Positions 1 to 7,532 of a stretch of DNA of 36,527 nt are shown in pieces. The notes under the pieces are model-generated. The model ran no database searches. It was not told the DNA's origin and saw only the letters and a list, made by a program, of their open reading frames with translations. The stretch is from Myxococcales bacterium SG8_38. Its GTDB lineage: Bacteria; Myxococcota_A; Polyangia; Polyangiales; Houyiibacteriaceae. The position numbers were made by a program, and so were the translations under genes. Where the stretch lies: assembly GCA_001303415.1 (NCBI GenBank), contig LJTN01000027.1:1-36527 (forward strand), read 5' to 3'. Numbering within the stretch: the stretch's first letter is position 1; every line of letters starts with the position of its first letter.

Positions 1-2
1 TT

Positions 3-362
3 CCGTTCGCCGACCAGTGCTTCGATGCGACGGTGAGCATCGCCTCGATCAAACACTGGGCCGATCAGAGCAAAGGTCTCGCCGAATGCGTGCGGGTGCT
101 CCGTCCGGGCGGCCAGCTCTTGATAGTGGAAGCCGACCGCGGTTGCCGGTTCAACGATGCGCGGGCCTTCGTCTCGCGCTGGCGGCTCCCGAAGGCGATG
201 CGTCCGCTGAACCTGGCAATGTTTCGCACGTTCGTGGCGGGCCGCTCGATCGATCTCGAGGAGGCGCGCAGCCTCATGAGCGAGCTACCGCTGACGAGCT
301 GGGAGGTCTCCCGCATCCGCGGAACGCCGGCGCTTCTCATGCGCGGTAGACGTCTACGGTGA
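3..362 (+). CDS. Class I SAM-dependent methyltransferase, C-terminal part (cut by window edge)
   Basis: The reading frame is open from the first bases of the window and stops at 360-362, so only the C-terminal 119 or so residues are present. It begins with PFADQCFDATVSIASIKHW, the motif after the SAM-binding region in methyltransferase-11-type proteins (acidic loop, then the strand with the 'S-x-x-xHW' pattern). VLRPGGQLLIVEAD, the typical post-motif-III strand, follows. The Rossmann glycine motif itself lies outside the window. The last 60 residues form a variable helical cap. Substrate cannot be told. Recognition of the family is firm; everything about its role is unknown. Confidence 0.8.
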   Translation, partial: PFADQCFDATVSIASIKHWADQSKGLAECVRVLRPGGQLLIVEADRGCRFNDARAFVSRWRLPKAMRPLNLAMFRTFVAGRSIDLEEARSLMSELPLTSWEVSRIRGTPALLMRGRRLR

Positions 363-504
363 TCGCTGGCACCGATGCGGGCATCTGGTCACCTCACTTC
401 GCGCTTGAAGGGCAAACAGGGACGAGGGAGGATCACGTCCACAGGGTCCCCGTAGCAGCAGCGTCGCTTCGGCGCCCTTCCTGAGAAGCAAGTAGGTCCA
501 CACG

Positions 505-849
505 ATGGAAATTCGCGGAGCAGAGCTTGCGGTCTTTCGTTCGGGAAGCGGCGCGCCGGTCGTCTTCGTGCACGGCTCTGCCAGCGATCATCGGACCTGG
601 AGTCCGCAAGTCGCTCCGCTCTCCGAGCGGTTCGAGGTCATCACCTACAGCCGCCGTTATCACAGGCCCAACGACCACATCGCCTCAGGTGCTGACTATT
701 CGATGAGTCAGCACGCAGACGACCTGGAGGCGCTGATCAAGAAGCTGGACGTCGGCCCGGTTCACCTCGTCGGTCACTCCTACGGCGGGATGAATCGCGA
801 AGTGGAGCTCGACCTCATCACGGGATGCCTGCGCATAGCCGCGCGATGA
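505..849 (+). pseudogene. Alpha/beta-hydrolase, truncated after the nucleophile elbow
   Basis: The ORF encodes 114 residues. The first 95 are a normal alpha/beta-hydrolase N-terminus: an oxyanion-hole HG in FVHGSASDHRTW (residues 21-32) and the nucleophile elbow GHSYGG (residues 90-95, Ser92). Homology then stops at base 789, and the last 19 residues are unrelated to the fold. A full enzyme needs about 150-180 more residues supplying the acid and catalytic His, so this product cannot be a working hydrolase. The 228 bases after the stop contain no recognisable continuation, only a 12-base tandem repeat (GTACCAGCAG at 892-901 and 904-913). The abrupt end suggests a recombination or deletion junction near 789. 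Confidence 0.7.
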
Positions 850-1077
850 CCCGGTCGGCCGCGCCGCGGCTCATGGCAGCGCGTAGCCGAAGTACCAGCA
901 GACGTACCAGCAGGTTTTCGAGGCGGAGCGAGAGAGTGAGTTTCCCCCCGTGTGAAAATAGGGGTGACAACGCGGCTCTCCTCCGGAGGACTCCACGTCC
1001 ACTGGGCGTTGAGGCGACTGAGGTGGTAAGGACTAACGTCGCCCGCTATAAGCGATGCCCTGCGACGGGAGAAGAGG

Positions 1078-3504
1078 ATGCGAGCATCGACTACTTGTCA
1101 GTTCTTGGTGACTCTGTTGGCCGTTTCGTCTTGGGGATGCAAAGACAGACACGAAGCGCGGTCGGCTGAACCTGCCGCAAGCCAGCCGACCGAAGCCATC
1201 ACAGAGTCCGCGGAAACCGAGGCTGGTGACGTGCTGCCGTTTCCTGCGCCACCGATGGGCGGCACCGTTGCGGTCACGATGCAAGAGTCCGTGCACAAGT
1301 GGCGCCAGGAGCCCCGGCACCTCCCCGAAGATGCCCCCAACATCGTGATCGTGATGCTCGATGACGCCGGCTTTGGCCAGCCAAGCACGTTCGGGGGCGA
1401 GATCCAAACGCCGACGCTCTCGCGGCTGGCCGACGAAGGCATCGCCTACAACGCCTTCCACACGACGGCCATGTGCTCACCCACGCGCGCAGCTCTGTTG
1501 ACGGGGCGCAATCACCACCGCGTCGGTGCCGGCCAAATCGCAGAGCTGGCCAACGACTGGGATGGGTATACGGGGATCACCCCCAAGTCCGCGGCGACGA
1601 TGGCCGAAGTGCTCCACTACTACGGTTATGCGACGGCGGCGTTTGGTAAGTGGCACAACACGCCGGTCGATGTGCTTGGGAACGGGCCCTACGATCGGTT
1701 CCCCACTGGACAAGGGTTCGATCATTTCTACGGATTCATCGCCGGGGAGACCTCCCAGTGGGAGCCTACCCTGTGGGAGAACACCACCCCGATTTCCGCC
1801 CCCTACGTCAAGAACTACGAGGACTATCACTTGACGGAAGACATGGCGGATCAGGCGATCGCTTGGATGCGTCGGCACCGCGCGATCAATCCCAACCGCC
1901 CCTTTTTGGTGTACTGGACGCCGGGGGCCGTTCACGGCCCGCACCACGTTGCGAAGGCATGGGCCAAGAAGTACGAGGGTAAGTTCAAGGACGGTTGGGA
2001 CGCGTACCAGGCGCGGGTGTTCGAGCGACAGAAGGCCATGGGCTGGATCCCCGCCGATGCCACGTTGGCGCCGCGCCCCGAGGGCATGCCTGCATGGAAC
2101 GACGTTCCCGAGAACGAGCGCGCATTCCAGGAGCGCCTCATGGAGGTGTATGCGGGCTTTCTCGAGCACACCGACGTCCAGGTGGGCAAGCTCGTGGATG
2201 AGCTCGAGGCGCAAGGCATTCGCGACAACACGCTGTTCATCTACATCTTTTCGGACAACGGTGCTTCGGCGGAAGGGATGCAGGGCAGCATCGCCGAGCT
2301 CAATGCTCAAAACGGGATACCGAGCACCGTCAGCGAGCACATTGCCGTCGCTCGGACCCTCGGAGGAATGTCGGCGATCGGTGGGCCCAGGATGGACAAC
2401 ATGTACCACTCTGCCTGGGCCTGGGCGGGAGATGCTCCTTTTCGCTACACCAAGCTGATCGCCTCGGATTTCGGGGGCACCCGCACCCCGATGGTGATCT
2501 CATGGCCCAAGCGTATCCAGCCGGACAAGATCCCTCGCAGCCAGTTCCATCACGTCAACGACGTCGCGCCTACCCTCTACGAGATTCTCGGCATTCGCCA
2601 CCCGCGCATCGTGGATGGCCACGAGCAGATTCCGATCGACGGAACGAGCTTCGCGTATACGTTCGCCTCGGCCGATGCGCCCGGGCGAAAGCAAACGCAG
2701 TACTTCGACATCATGGGAAGCCGCGGTATCTACCGCGACGGATGGTTTGCGAGCACCTTCGGACCGCGCGTCCCGTGGGTGGCCACAGTCCCCGACATCA
2801 GCCACTGGGACCCGATGAAGGACAAGTGGGAGCTGTTCGATATGCGCGCAGATTTCACGCTGACCCACGACTTGGCGGATGAGCACCCGCAAAAGCTCGA
2901 GGAGCTCAAGGCCCTGTTCATGCGTGAGGCTGAGGCGAATAGAGCCCTACCGATTGGAGGAGGGCTCTTCAGCCCACTTAATCCAAGCCAGATGAAGCGA
3001 AGCACGAACACCGAGTGGACGCTCTACGATGGAATGACTCGAATACCCGAAAGCCAGGCACCCAACGTGAGAAACGGGAACCTCCGAGTGGACATCGACG
3101 CCGAGGTGCCACGCAACGCGAACGGCGTGCTCTTTGCCATGGGAGGCTACGCCGGCGGGGTGACGCTTTACGCCTACGAGGGCGAGCTTCGCTACGAATA
3201 CAGCTCGCTGCTTCTGAGGCGCACCAAGATCAAAGTCGGGAAACTTCCAGCGGGGAATGTGAAGATCGCGCTCGAAATGCGGACGCCAGCGGAGCGGGCC
3301 GCCCCGGCCGAGGTCGTCTTTTGGATCAACGGCAAGGAAGTGGCGACGGGCACCGTCGAGCGAACGATCCCCGGCACCTTCACTGCATCGGAGACGTTCG
3401 ACGTGGGTACCGACACCAACTCCCCGGTCGCAGACGACTACTTTGACAAGGGCCCGTTCGAGTTCAACGGCCAGCTCAAGCGTCTCTACTTCAAGAACCT
3501 CTGA
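1078..3504 (+). CDS. Arylsulfatase (type I sulfatase), probable lipoprotein
   Basis: Hydrolyses sulfate esters; the 808-residue protein is of the large AtsA-like arylsulfatase type. The formylglycine motif CSPTR is at residues 133-137 (Cys133 is the residue modified to formylglycine). Metal ligands are visible as Asp95-Asp96 in IVMLDDAGFG and Asp393-Asn394 in FSDNGAS. GKWH (190-193) and His286 fit the sulfate-binding pocket. A hydrophobic N-terminus ending in Cys21 suggests a lipoprotein, although the lipobox (SSWGC) is imperfect. Residues from about 640 form a beta-rich C-terminal domain of the concanavalin/laminin-G-like kind seen in this subfamily. The start is supported by GGGAG six bases upstream of ATG. 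No sulfatase-maturing enzyme is seen nearby, so a formylglycine-generating enzyme must act from elsewhere. The gene stands alone and converges on the next one. Confidence 0.93.
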   Translation: MRASTTCQFLVTLLAVSSWGCKDRHEARSAEPAASQPTEAITESAETEAGDVLPFPAPPMGGTVAVTMQESVHKWRQEPRHLPEDAPNIVIVMLDDAGFGQPSTFGGEIQTPTLSRLADEGIAYNAFHTTAMCSPTRAALLTGRNHHRVGAGQIAELANDWDGYTGITPKSAATMAEVLHYYGYATAAFGKWHNTPVDVLGNGPYDRFPTGQGFDHFYGFIAGETSQWEPTLWENTTPISAPYVKNYEDYHLTEDMADQAIAWMRRHRAINPNRPFLVYWTPGAVHGPHHVAKAWAKKYEGKFKDGWDAYQARVFERQKAMGWIPADATLAPRPEGMPAWNDVPENERAFQERLMEVYAGFLEHTDVQVGKLVDELEAQGIRDNTLFIYIFSDNGASAEGMQGSIAELNAQNGIPSTVSEHIAVARTLGGMSAIGGPRMDNMYHSAWAWAGDAPFRYTKLIASDFGGTRTPMVISWPKRIQPDKIPRSQFHHVNDVAPTLYEILGIRHPRIVDGHEQIPIDGTSFAYTFASADAPGRKQTQYFDIMGSRGIYRDGWFASTFGPRVPWVATVPDISHWDPMKDKWELFDMRADFTLTHDLADEHPQKLEELKALFMREAEANRALPIGGGLFSPLNPSQMKRSTNTEWTLYDGMTRIPESQAPNVRNGNLRVDIDAEVPRNANGVLFAMGGYAGGVTLYAYEGELRYEYSSLLLRRTKIKVGKLPAGNVKIALEMRTPAERAAPAEVVFWINGKEVATGTVERTIPGTFTASETFDVGTDTNSPVADDYFDKGPFEFNGQLKRLYFKNL

Positions 3505-3681
3505 TTGGTGCCAACCAGGCTGACGGCCACCTAGTTGGTCTTCGCGGACCGCAAGACGTGAACTTGAACGGGAACAATCTCGCCCCGTGCCCCATCACCA
3601 GTACGATGGTGGCCCGGCGCGCCCATGTTGGGGCTTGGTCGGCGGACTGCGTCACACGAACACTCGCTCGTTCGGCTGCTT

Positions 3682-4728
3682 TCACTGTTCGGAGTTGTCT
3701 TGCGTGGGGGGCTGTAGGCAATTGCGCCCTCCGCCGATTTTCACGATGCCCCACCGATAGTGAACTTTGTCGGACTTCACGGCGCTGACCGCCTCAAGGA
3801 CGATGCGACCGAGCAGGCTGCTGACCCCGATCGAATTGGCGGTGAGCTCAACCGGTTGCTTCCGGGCAGGCACCACCGCATGAATGCGCAACTCGCTAAG
3901 ACCGAGGCAGGTGCGGGCGACCATGTCGACCATGGGACGTCCTTTGAGGCGTACGAGTCCCTTTGCAAAGGCAATGCGTACGGGACTCGGCAACGGCCGG
4001 GGCTTGAGCATGGCGCCCTCGATCTGATCGAAGTAAATCGAGGGACCCGAGTCATGAGGGCCGCGGCGAACGCGCATCGTGCCACGATCGATGCGAAATT
4101 CGACCGGGTTCTTCGTGAAGCCAAGAATCAGCCGCACGTCTTTGAGCGTGATGGGACCGGCCTCGATGCGCCAGGCGCCGCCGTCGGATGGTTCTTCGGG
4201 GAGCTCTTCGGGGGCAATCGACGGACTGGCCGTGCGAAACGCATTGGCGAGCGAGATCTTCCCCGTCTCGTCCCGATAGAGCGTGATCTCGGCTCCCTCA
4301 ATGTGTCCTTGCGGCACACGAATGGTGCCTCGTTGCATGTCACGCAGCCGCATCGAGCTCCGCACACGCTTCACCCGGAGCACGTTGCGTCGTTGCTTGT
4401 CGTAGATTGCCAGGTTCTTGATCGACAAACGAGCTAGGCCATCCAAACCGAGCGATAGAGTTTTTTCTTCGACCTCGGTGGTGGCACCTCCGTCCCGCTG
4501 GCCGGCATTTTCCGCGCCAGCATCCGTAACGCCCGCGTCTCCAACCCCAGCATCCGCAATACCCGCATCCAAGAAGGGCCATCGATCCAGGACTCCTGCA
4601 TCGAGCGACGCGGCCTTCTCATCGAGCGTCTCCGGGGAATCGAAGATACCTTCCCGAAAGGCCAGCCAGCCCAAGACCAGGATCGTCAATGCCACCGCGA
4701 GGCCTACGGATTTGAGAAAGCTCTTCAT
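3682..4728 (-). CDS. Membrane-anchored AsmA-like protein with Asp-Ala-Gly linker
   Basis: Starting at ATG 4728 (preceded by a GAAGGGCGAG ribosome site) gives 348 residues; a further 50 in-frame residues upstream have no convincing start. Residues 5-23 are a single membrane helix or uncleaved signal. Residues 43-80 are a low-complexity linker of DAG-type triplets (DAGIADAGVGDAGVTDAGA). The remainder is beta-rich with repeated 'sIknLaiyD' and 'G.i.vpqG.IeGaeitLyRDe' patterns, which resemble AsmA/DUF748-type lipid-transport or envelope proteins, but this is pattern-level similarity only. It probably sits in the inner membrane with its body in the periplasm. It diverges from the DUF481 gene across 125 bases that likely hold both promoters. 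Confidence 0.7.
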   Translation of the reverse strand: MKSFLKSVGLAVALTILVLGWLAFREGIFDSPETLDEKAASLDAGVLDRWPFLDAGIADAGVGDAGVTDAGAENAGQRDGGATTEVEEKTLSLGLDGLARLSIKNLAIYDKQRRNVLRVKRVRSSMRLRDMQRGTIRVPQGHIEGAEITLYRDETGKISLANAFRTASPSIAPEELPEEPSDGGAWRIEAGPITLKDVRLILGFTKNPVEFRIDRGTMRVRRGPHDSGPSIYFDQIEGAMLKPRPLPSPVRIAFAKGLVRLKGRPMVDMVARTCLGLSELRIHAVVPARKQPVELTANSIGVSSLLGRIVLEAVSAVKSDKVHYRWGIVKIGGGRNCLQPPTQDNSEQ

Positions 4729-4853
4729 GGCTCGCCCTTCGAACGACGTCTTGGAGGGTATCCAATCTGATGGGCCGCGAAGCAAAAAAGTTTGCGGCGC
4801 AGTCGCGGAAAAACGTTGAAAAGCGCGATTCGAAGGGCTAGACGAGGCCAGAT

Positions 4854-6032
4854 TTGAGCATTCGAAGAGCCAAAGCAAGGCGCTTTGTCACGCTGACGTT
4901 CTGCGCAATGTCCGGGGCACTGTTCTACCTGCCGCTCTCGGTGCTGGCGCAGGGCGCCGAAGCCGTCCAAGAGCCTTCGGAGCCGGCACCCCCCGAGAAA
5001 CCGGCCGAAGCAGGGCTTCCAGACAATTTCCTGCTCGAGTTCGGGCATCAAAACGACTGGATTCAGTTCAAGGCGGGCGAGTGGCTCAAGGGCGAGCTGA
5101 AGGGAATGCGCCAAAAAGAGGTCGAGTTCAAGAGCAAGAAGCTAAAGCTCATGACCTTCAGGTGGCGCGACATCGCTCAGCTTCAACTGCGGAAAGTCAA
5201 AACGTTCGTCTTCGAGGGAAACGTCGCAGAAACGGGCACGGCGATGATCACGAAAGAAGAGGTCATCATCCAGACCGAGGACGGCTTGAAGACCTACCCG
5301 CGTAGCGCCCTCGTCTCGATCGTTCGAGGCGAGCCTCGGGAGCGGTACTACTGGTCGACACGCCTTCGAGCGGGGTTGTCAGGCGCCGCAGGGAACAGTG
5401 GCAACCTCTCGGTCAATGTCTTTTGGAGATTGATGCGGGCCGACGCCCGTTCGCGCTCTTTGATCAGTTACGAGGGCACGTTTGGGGGTACATCGGAAGG
5501 GCAAACGGTCAATCGCCAAATCGGGAACGCAGAGGTAAATGTGTACATATCCCGGCGGTTCTACGTCACACCGCTGGTCATGCAGCTCCTGAACGACAGG
5601 TTTCAAAATCTACGGCTTCGCGCCACGCCCTCTGCGACTGTGGGCGTCTATCTGTTCGACAAGAGGAAGGTCGAGTGGAACCTCGACGGAGGGCTCGGCT
5701 ACCAGCACACCAACTTGCTGAGCGTCGCGGCCGGCGAGAAAGGCCCGCGGCACGACGGCTTGGCGACTATGGGTACGTTCTTCAAGTGGAGGTTCATCCC
5801 AGACAACAGGATCGAGCTCGAATGGCGCACCAATTTGGTTTACACGCAACTCGGGCTCACGAACCACACCGGCATCGCGAGGTTGAGTCTCAAGGTCACG
5901 AGTATTCTCCGGTTCACGACCGAATTCACTTTTCTGCGCACCGAAAGCCCGCCTTCGAGAGAGGACGGCACCAGGCCAAGAAGCAACGACTACCAACTCG
6001 TCTTCGGCATGACCATCAAGATCAACGAGTAG
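4854..6032 (+). CDS. DUF481 family outer-membrane protein (YdiY-like)
   Basis: A 392-residue exported protein. The TTG start at 4854 is preceded by GACGAGG with six-base spacing and gives a good signal peptide: basic RRAKARRF, a hydrophobic core and cleavage near VLAQG. Residues about 60-150 match the N-terminal region of DUF481 proteins (WIQFKAGEWLKGELKGM, then FVFEGNV). From about 160 to the C-terminus the sequence alternates as in a beta-barrel, with the family hallmark GAAGNSGNLSVNVFW and ISRRFYVTP. DUF481 members are predicted outer-membrane barrels such as the salt-induced YdiY of E. coli; their function is unknown. An internal ATG at 4908 is a possible alternative start but would leave a poorer signal. 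Confidence 0.85.
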   Translation: MSIRRAKARRFVTLTFCAMSGALFYLPLSVLAQGAEAVQEPSEPAPPEKPAEAGLPDNFLLEFGHQNDWIQFKAGEWLKGELKGMRQKEVEFKSKKLKLMTFRWRDIAQLQLRKVKTFVFEGNVAETGTAMITKEEVIIQTEDGLKTYPRSALVSIVRGEPRERYYWSTRLRAGLSGAAGNSGNLSVNVFWRLMRADARSRSLISYEGTFGGTSEGQTVNRQIGNAEVNVYISRRFYVTPLVMQLLNDRFQNLRLRATPSATVGVYLFDKRKVEWNLDGGLGYQHTNLLSVAAGEKGPRHDGLATMGTFFKWRFIPDNRIELEWRTNLVYTQLGLTNHTGIARLSLKVTSILRFTTEFTFLRTESPPSREDGTRPRSNDYQLVFGMTIKINE

Positions 6033-6280
6033 TCATTCAGCCACCTTGACCGCTGGCGGCTTCCACGTGCCGTCGAGGGCGGCCGGCTCAGGCCAGTACA
6101 GACGCAGGTTCATGGTGAAACCGCCTGACTTCGGCGCGGGGAGCCAGTTGCTTTCCTTGTCCTTGCCTGGTGACTCGCGCCGGATGTAGATGGTGAGCGA
6201 TCCATCTTTGTTGAGCTTCAGAGGGTCTCGATCGCCAATGGCATAACAATTGATCGGGTTGTCAATTTTCCATCGCCGGC
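6033..6280 (-). pseudogene. DUF1214/DUF1254 protein, C-terminal fragment
   Basis: Read on the minus strand, the frame ending at the TGA at 6033-6035 encodes NPINCYAIGDRDPLKLNKDG, then SLTIYIRRESPGK, SNWLPAPKSGGF and LRLYWPEPAALDGTWKPPAV. This is the C-terminal half of a DUF1214 domain, well known in DUF1254/DUF1214 proteins of unknown role. The homology begins abruptly near 6280, and the frame reaches a stop at about 6334 without a usable start. The gene is therefore a 5'-deleted remnant of a protein normally 350-500 residues long. It ends next to, and converges on, the intact DUF481 gene. Confidence 0.75.
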
Positions 6281-6339
6281 CGTTCGATCGAATCGCTCGT
6301 TCGTACCCAAGGTATTGGCGACCTCCACCGCGTTATCTC

Positions 6340-6480
6340 GAAACGTGCCGGGACGGTTTGGACTTCAACCTCGCGTACATCCCAGCGGACTTCGATGAGA
6401 AATCGAGGGAAGAGTTTGACCCGAAGTACATGAAGAAGCTGTTCGACATGGCGTTTGATCGGGCTTCGGCTGCGACACAC
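6340..6480 (+). pseudogene. Possible patatin-like phospholipase C-terminal fragment
   Basis: In the plus frame, GLDFNLAYIPADFDEKSREE and then FDPKYMKKLFDMAFDRA resemble the last helices of bacterial patatin-like phospholipases ('...IPadF...FDp.yM..Lfd.Gy..A'). An upstream piece in a shifted frame (IGDLHRVISKRAG) may belong to the same ancestor, which would imply a frameshift near 6345. No nucleophile (GxSxG) or Asp dyad is present, so this is at most a relic. The assignment rests on pattern memory of the family C-terminus and is tentative. Confidence 0.4.
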
Positions 6481-6648
6481 TCGACGAGGACGTCCCCTTC
6501 AAAGTGCCAGCAGGACCTAGTGCTGACCAGGTTCGGGCAGATGCCCCGAGGGGCAGCGCTCCTTGCACGTCTCAGCCTACACTCTGTGGATGATTCGGGG
6601 CGCGATTAGCGTGTCACACGAAATCGCTAGCTCGTTGGGAATCCGTTG

Positions 6649-6678
6649 CGGACACGGCAGGATTCGAACCTGCGACGC
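6649..6678 (-). other. tRNA 3'-end remnant (T-arm plus acceptor strand), possible attachment-site scar
   Basis: The minus strand carries a perfect five-pair T-stem around the canonical loop: GCAGG-TTCGAAT-CCTGC (6673 to 6657). It is preceded by a five-base variable loop ending in C48 and followed by a seven-base acceptor strand CGTGTCC and a discriminator G. The matching 5' acceptor strand (GGACACG), D-arm and anticodon arm are absent from the expected 60-70 bases, and no CCA is encoded. This is the tRNA portion that many integrases use as their attachment core, so it may be the scar of an integrated element. It could also be a tRNA broken by deletion. Confidence 0.6.
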
Positions 6679-6845
6679 ACTCGGCGAACACGATATCTCA
6701 AACGCCATCGTCGTCGAGGACGAGGTCACCGAGTGGACGATTGCCATCTACATGGAGCCTCGGCAATGGAAGCTGAAGTTCGACCTCAAGACCTTCATGA
6801 ACCCAGGTCACGACCACACTCGGTAACCGCTGGCTAGCTGACCTG

Positions 6846-7330
6846 ATGTCACCGTACGCCCGCCACATCCAGGACATACATCAGCTCATCGAGAAACGCC
6901 GTCCACCGCTGGTGAGGTCATTGCCATTCATTGGCCCGCTCCCGCAACTCCTCGGAGATGTTCTCCCCTTCCTCATGGAGAGTCGCGCCACCTGCGGGGA
7001 TGCCTTTCGTATCCGCATGGTGAACGTTGAGATTCCCCGCCTGTTTGGACCAGAGGCAATCGCCCTGCTTGAACCCGGCAGCTGCTTGCGGACGAGCAAG
7101 CCCATGCACGTCCTCGACGGGGAGTTGCACAGCCGTCTCCCAGCACCTTTGACGGCCCGCAGCACCAGATGTTTCGGAAAGTGCATCTCCAGTTCATGAA
7201 TGCGCGCTTGGAGTCGAGCCGCCGCGTGGACATCCAGAGCTGCCTTGCCAAGCACACCGCACGATGGTGCGCCGGAGTCGAGCTGGACGTGCTTCATGAA
7301 GCCCAGGTTCAAACGGTCGACGGGCAGCGG
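6846..7330 (+). pseudogene. Cytochrome P450, N-terminal fragment with frameshift
   Basis: From ATG 6846 the frame encodes a P450 N-terminus: LPFIGPLPQLLGDVLPFL (proline-rich hinge and helix A), GDAFRIRMVNVEI, and LFGPEAIALLEPGSCLRT (helix B region). At about 7140 the homology jumps to another frame, STFDGPQHQMFRKVHLQFM (the helix C 'G.xH...Rk' motif), and continues to VELDVLHEAQVQTVD. Helix I, the ExxR motif and the haem cysteine do not follow. The gene is therefore frameshifted and truncated after roughly 165 codons. The style is that of bacterial CYP51-like or related P450s. Confidence 0.75.
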
Positions 7331-7339
7331 TGGCTGCCG

Positions 7340-7495
7340 CTCCCGAACGGCAATACCCGCCGCTTCAGCTCGGGCGCCTGGAATCGAGTAGCCGGCAAAC
7401 TCGAAGTCCCGATCAGCGAAACGAAGCGAGCTGGTGGTGAGCTTCAGGAAATACACCCGAAAGTCGGGTCGGAGCCTCGGGTGTGCCAGTCATGC
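7340..7495 (-). pseudogene. Cytochrome P450, inverted K-helix/beta fragment
   Basis: The minus strand opposite the tail of the previous relic encodes LRLRPDFRVYFLKL, then SLRFADRDFEFAGYSIP. This matches the P450 segment from the K-helix ('E..LRl.P') through 'DFEfaGYsIPkG', which lies some 130-200 residues downstream of the plus-strand piece in an intact P450. The ExxR glutamate is not preserved, and no haem-binding loop follows. It faces the N-terminal fragment head-to-head, as expected if part of one P450 gene was inverted and its centre lost. Two unrelated P450 genes decaying side by side is the alternative. Confidence 0.65.
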
Positions 7496-7532
7496 GCCGA
7501 ACGTGCTTGAGCGCTCTCGAGTTTGTCGCGGG

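Noticed and set aside
892-913. Two copies of GTACCAGCAG as a possible repeat array
   Set aside because: Only two units with a two-base gap; too few for a CRISPR or a meaningful repeat.
1477-2409. 310-residue minus-strand ORF
   Set aside because: It is complementary to the arylsulfatase, whose catalytic motifs prove the plus frame.
6563-6826. 87-residue ORF on the plus strand
   Set aside because: It runs across the antisense of the tRNA remnant and shows the spurious 'GRIRTCD' signature common in false ORFs over tRNAs. Its end (EWTIAIYMEPRQWKLKFD) looks protein-like but matches nothing I recognise.
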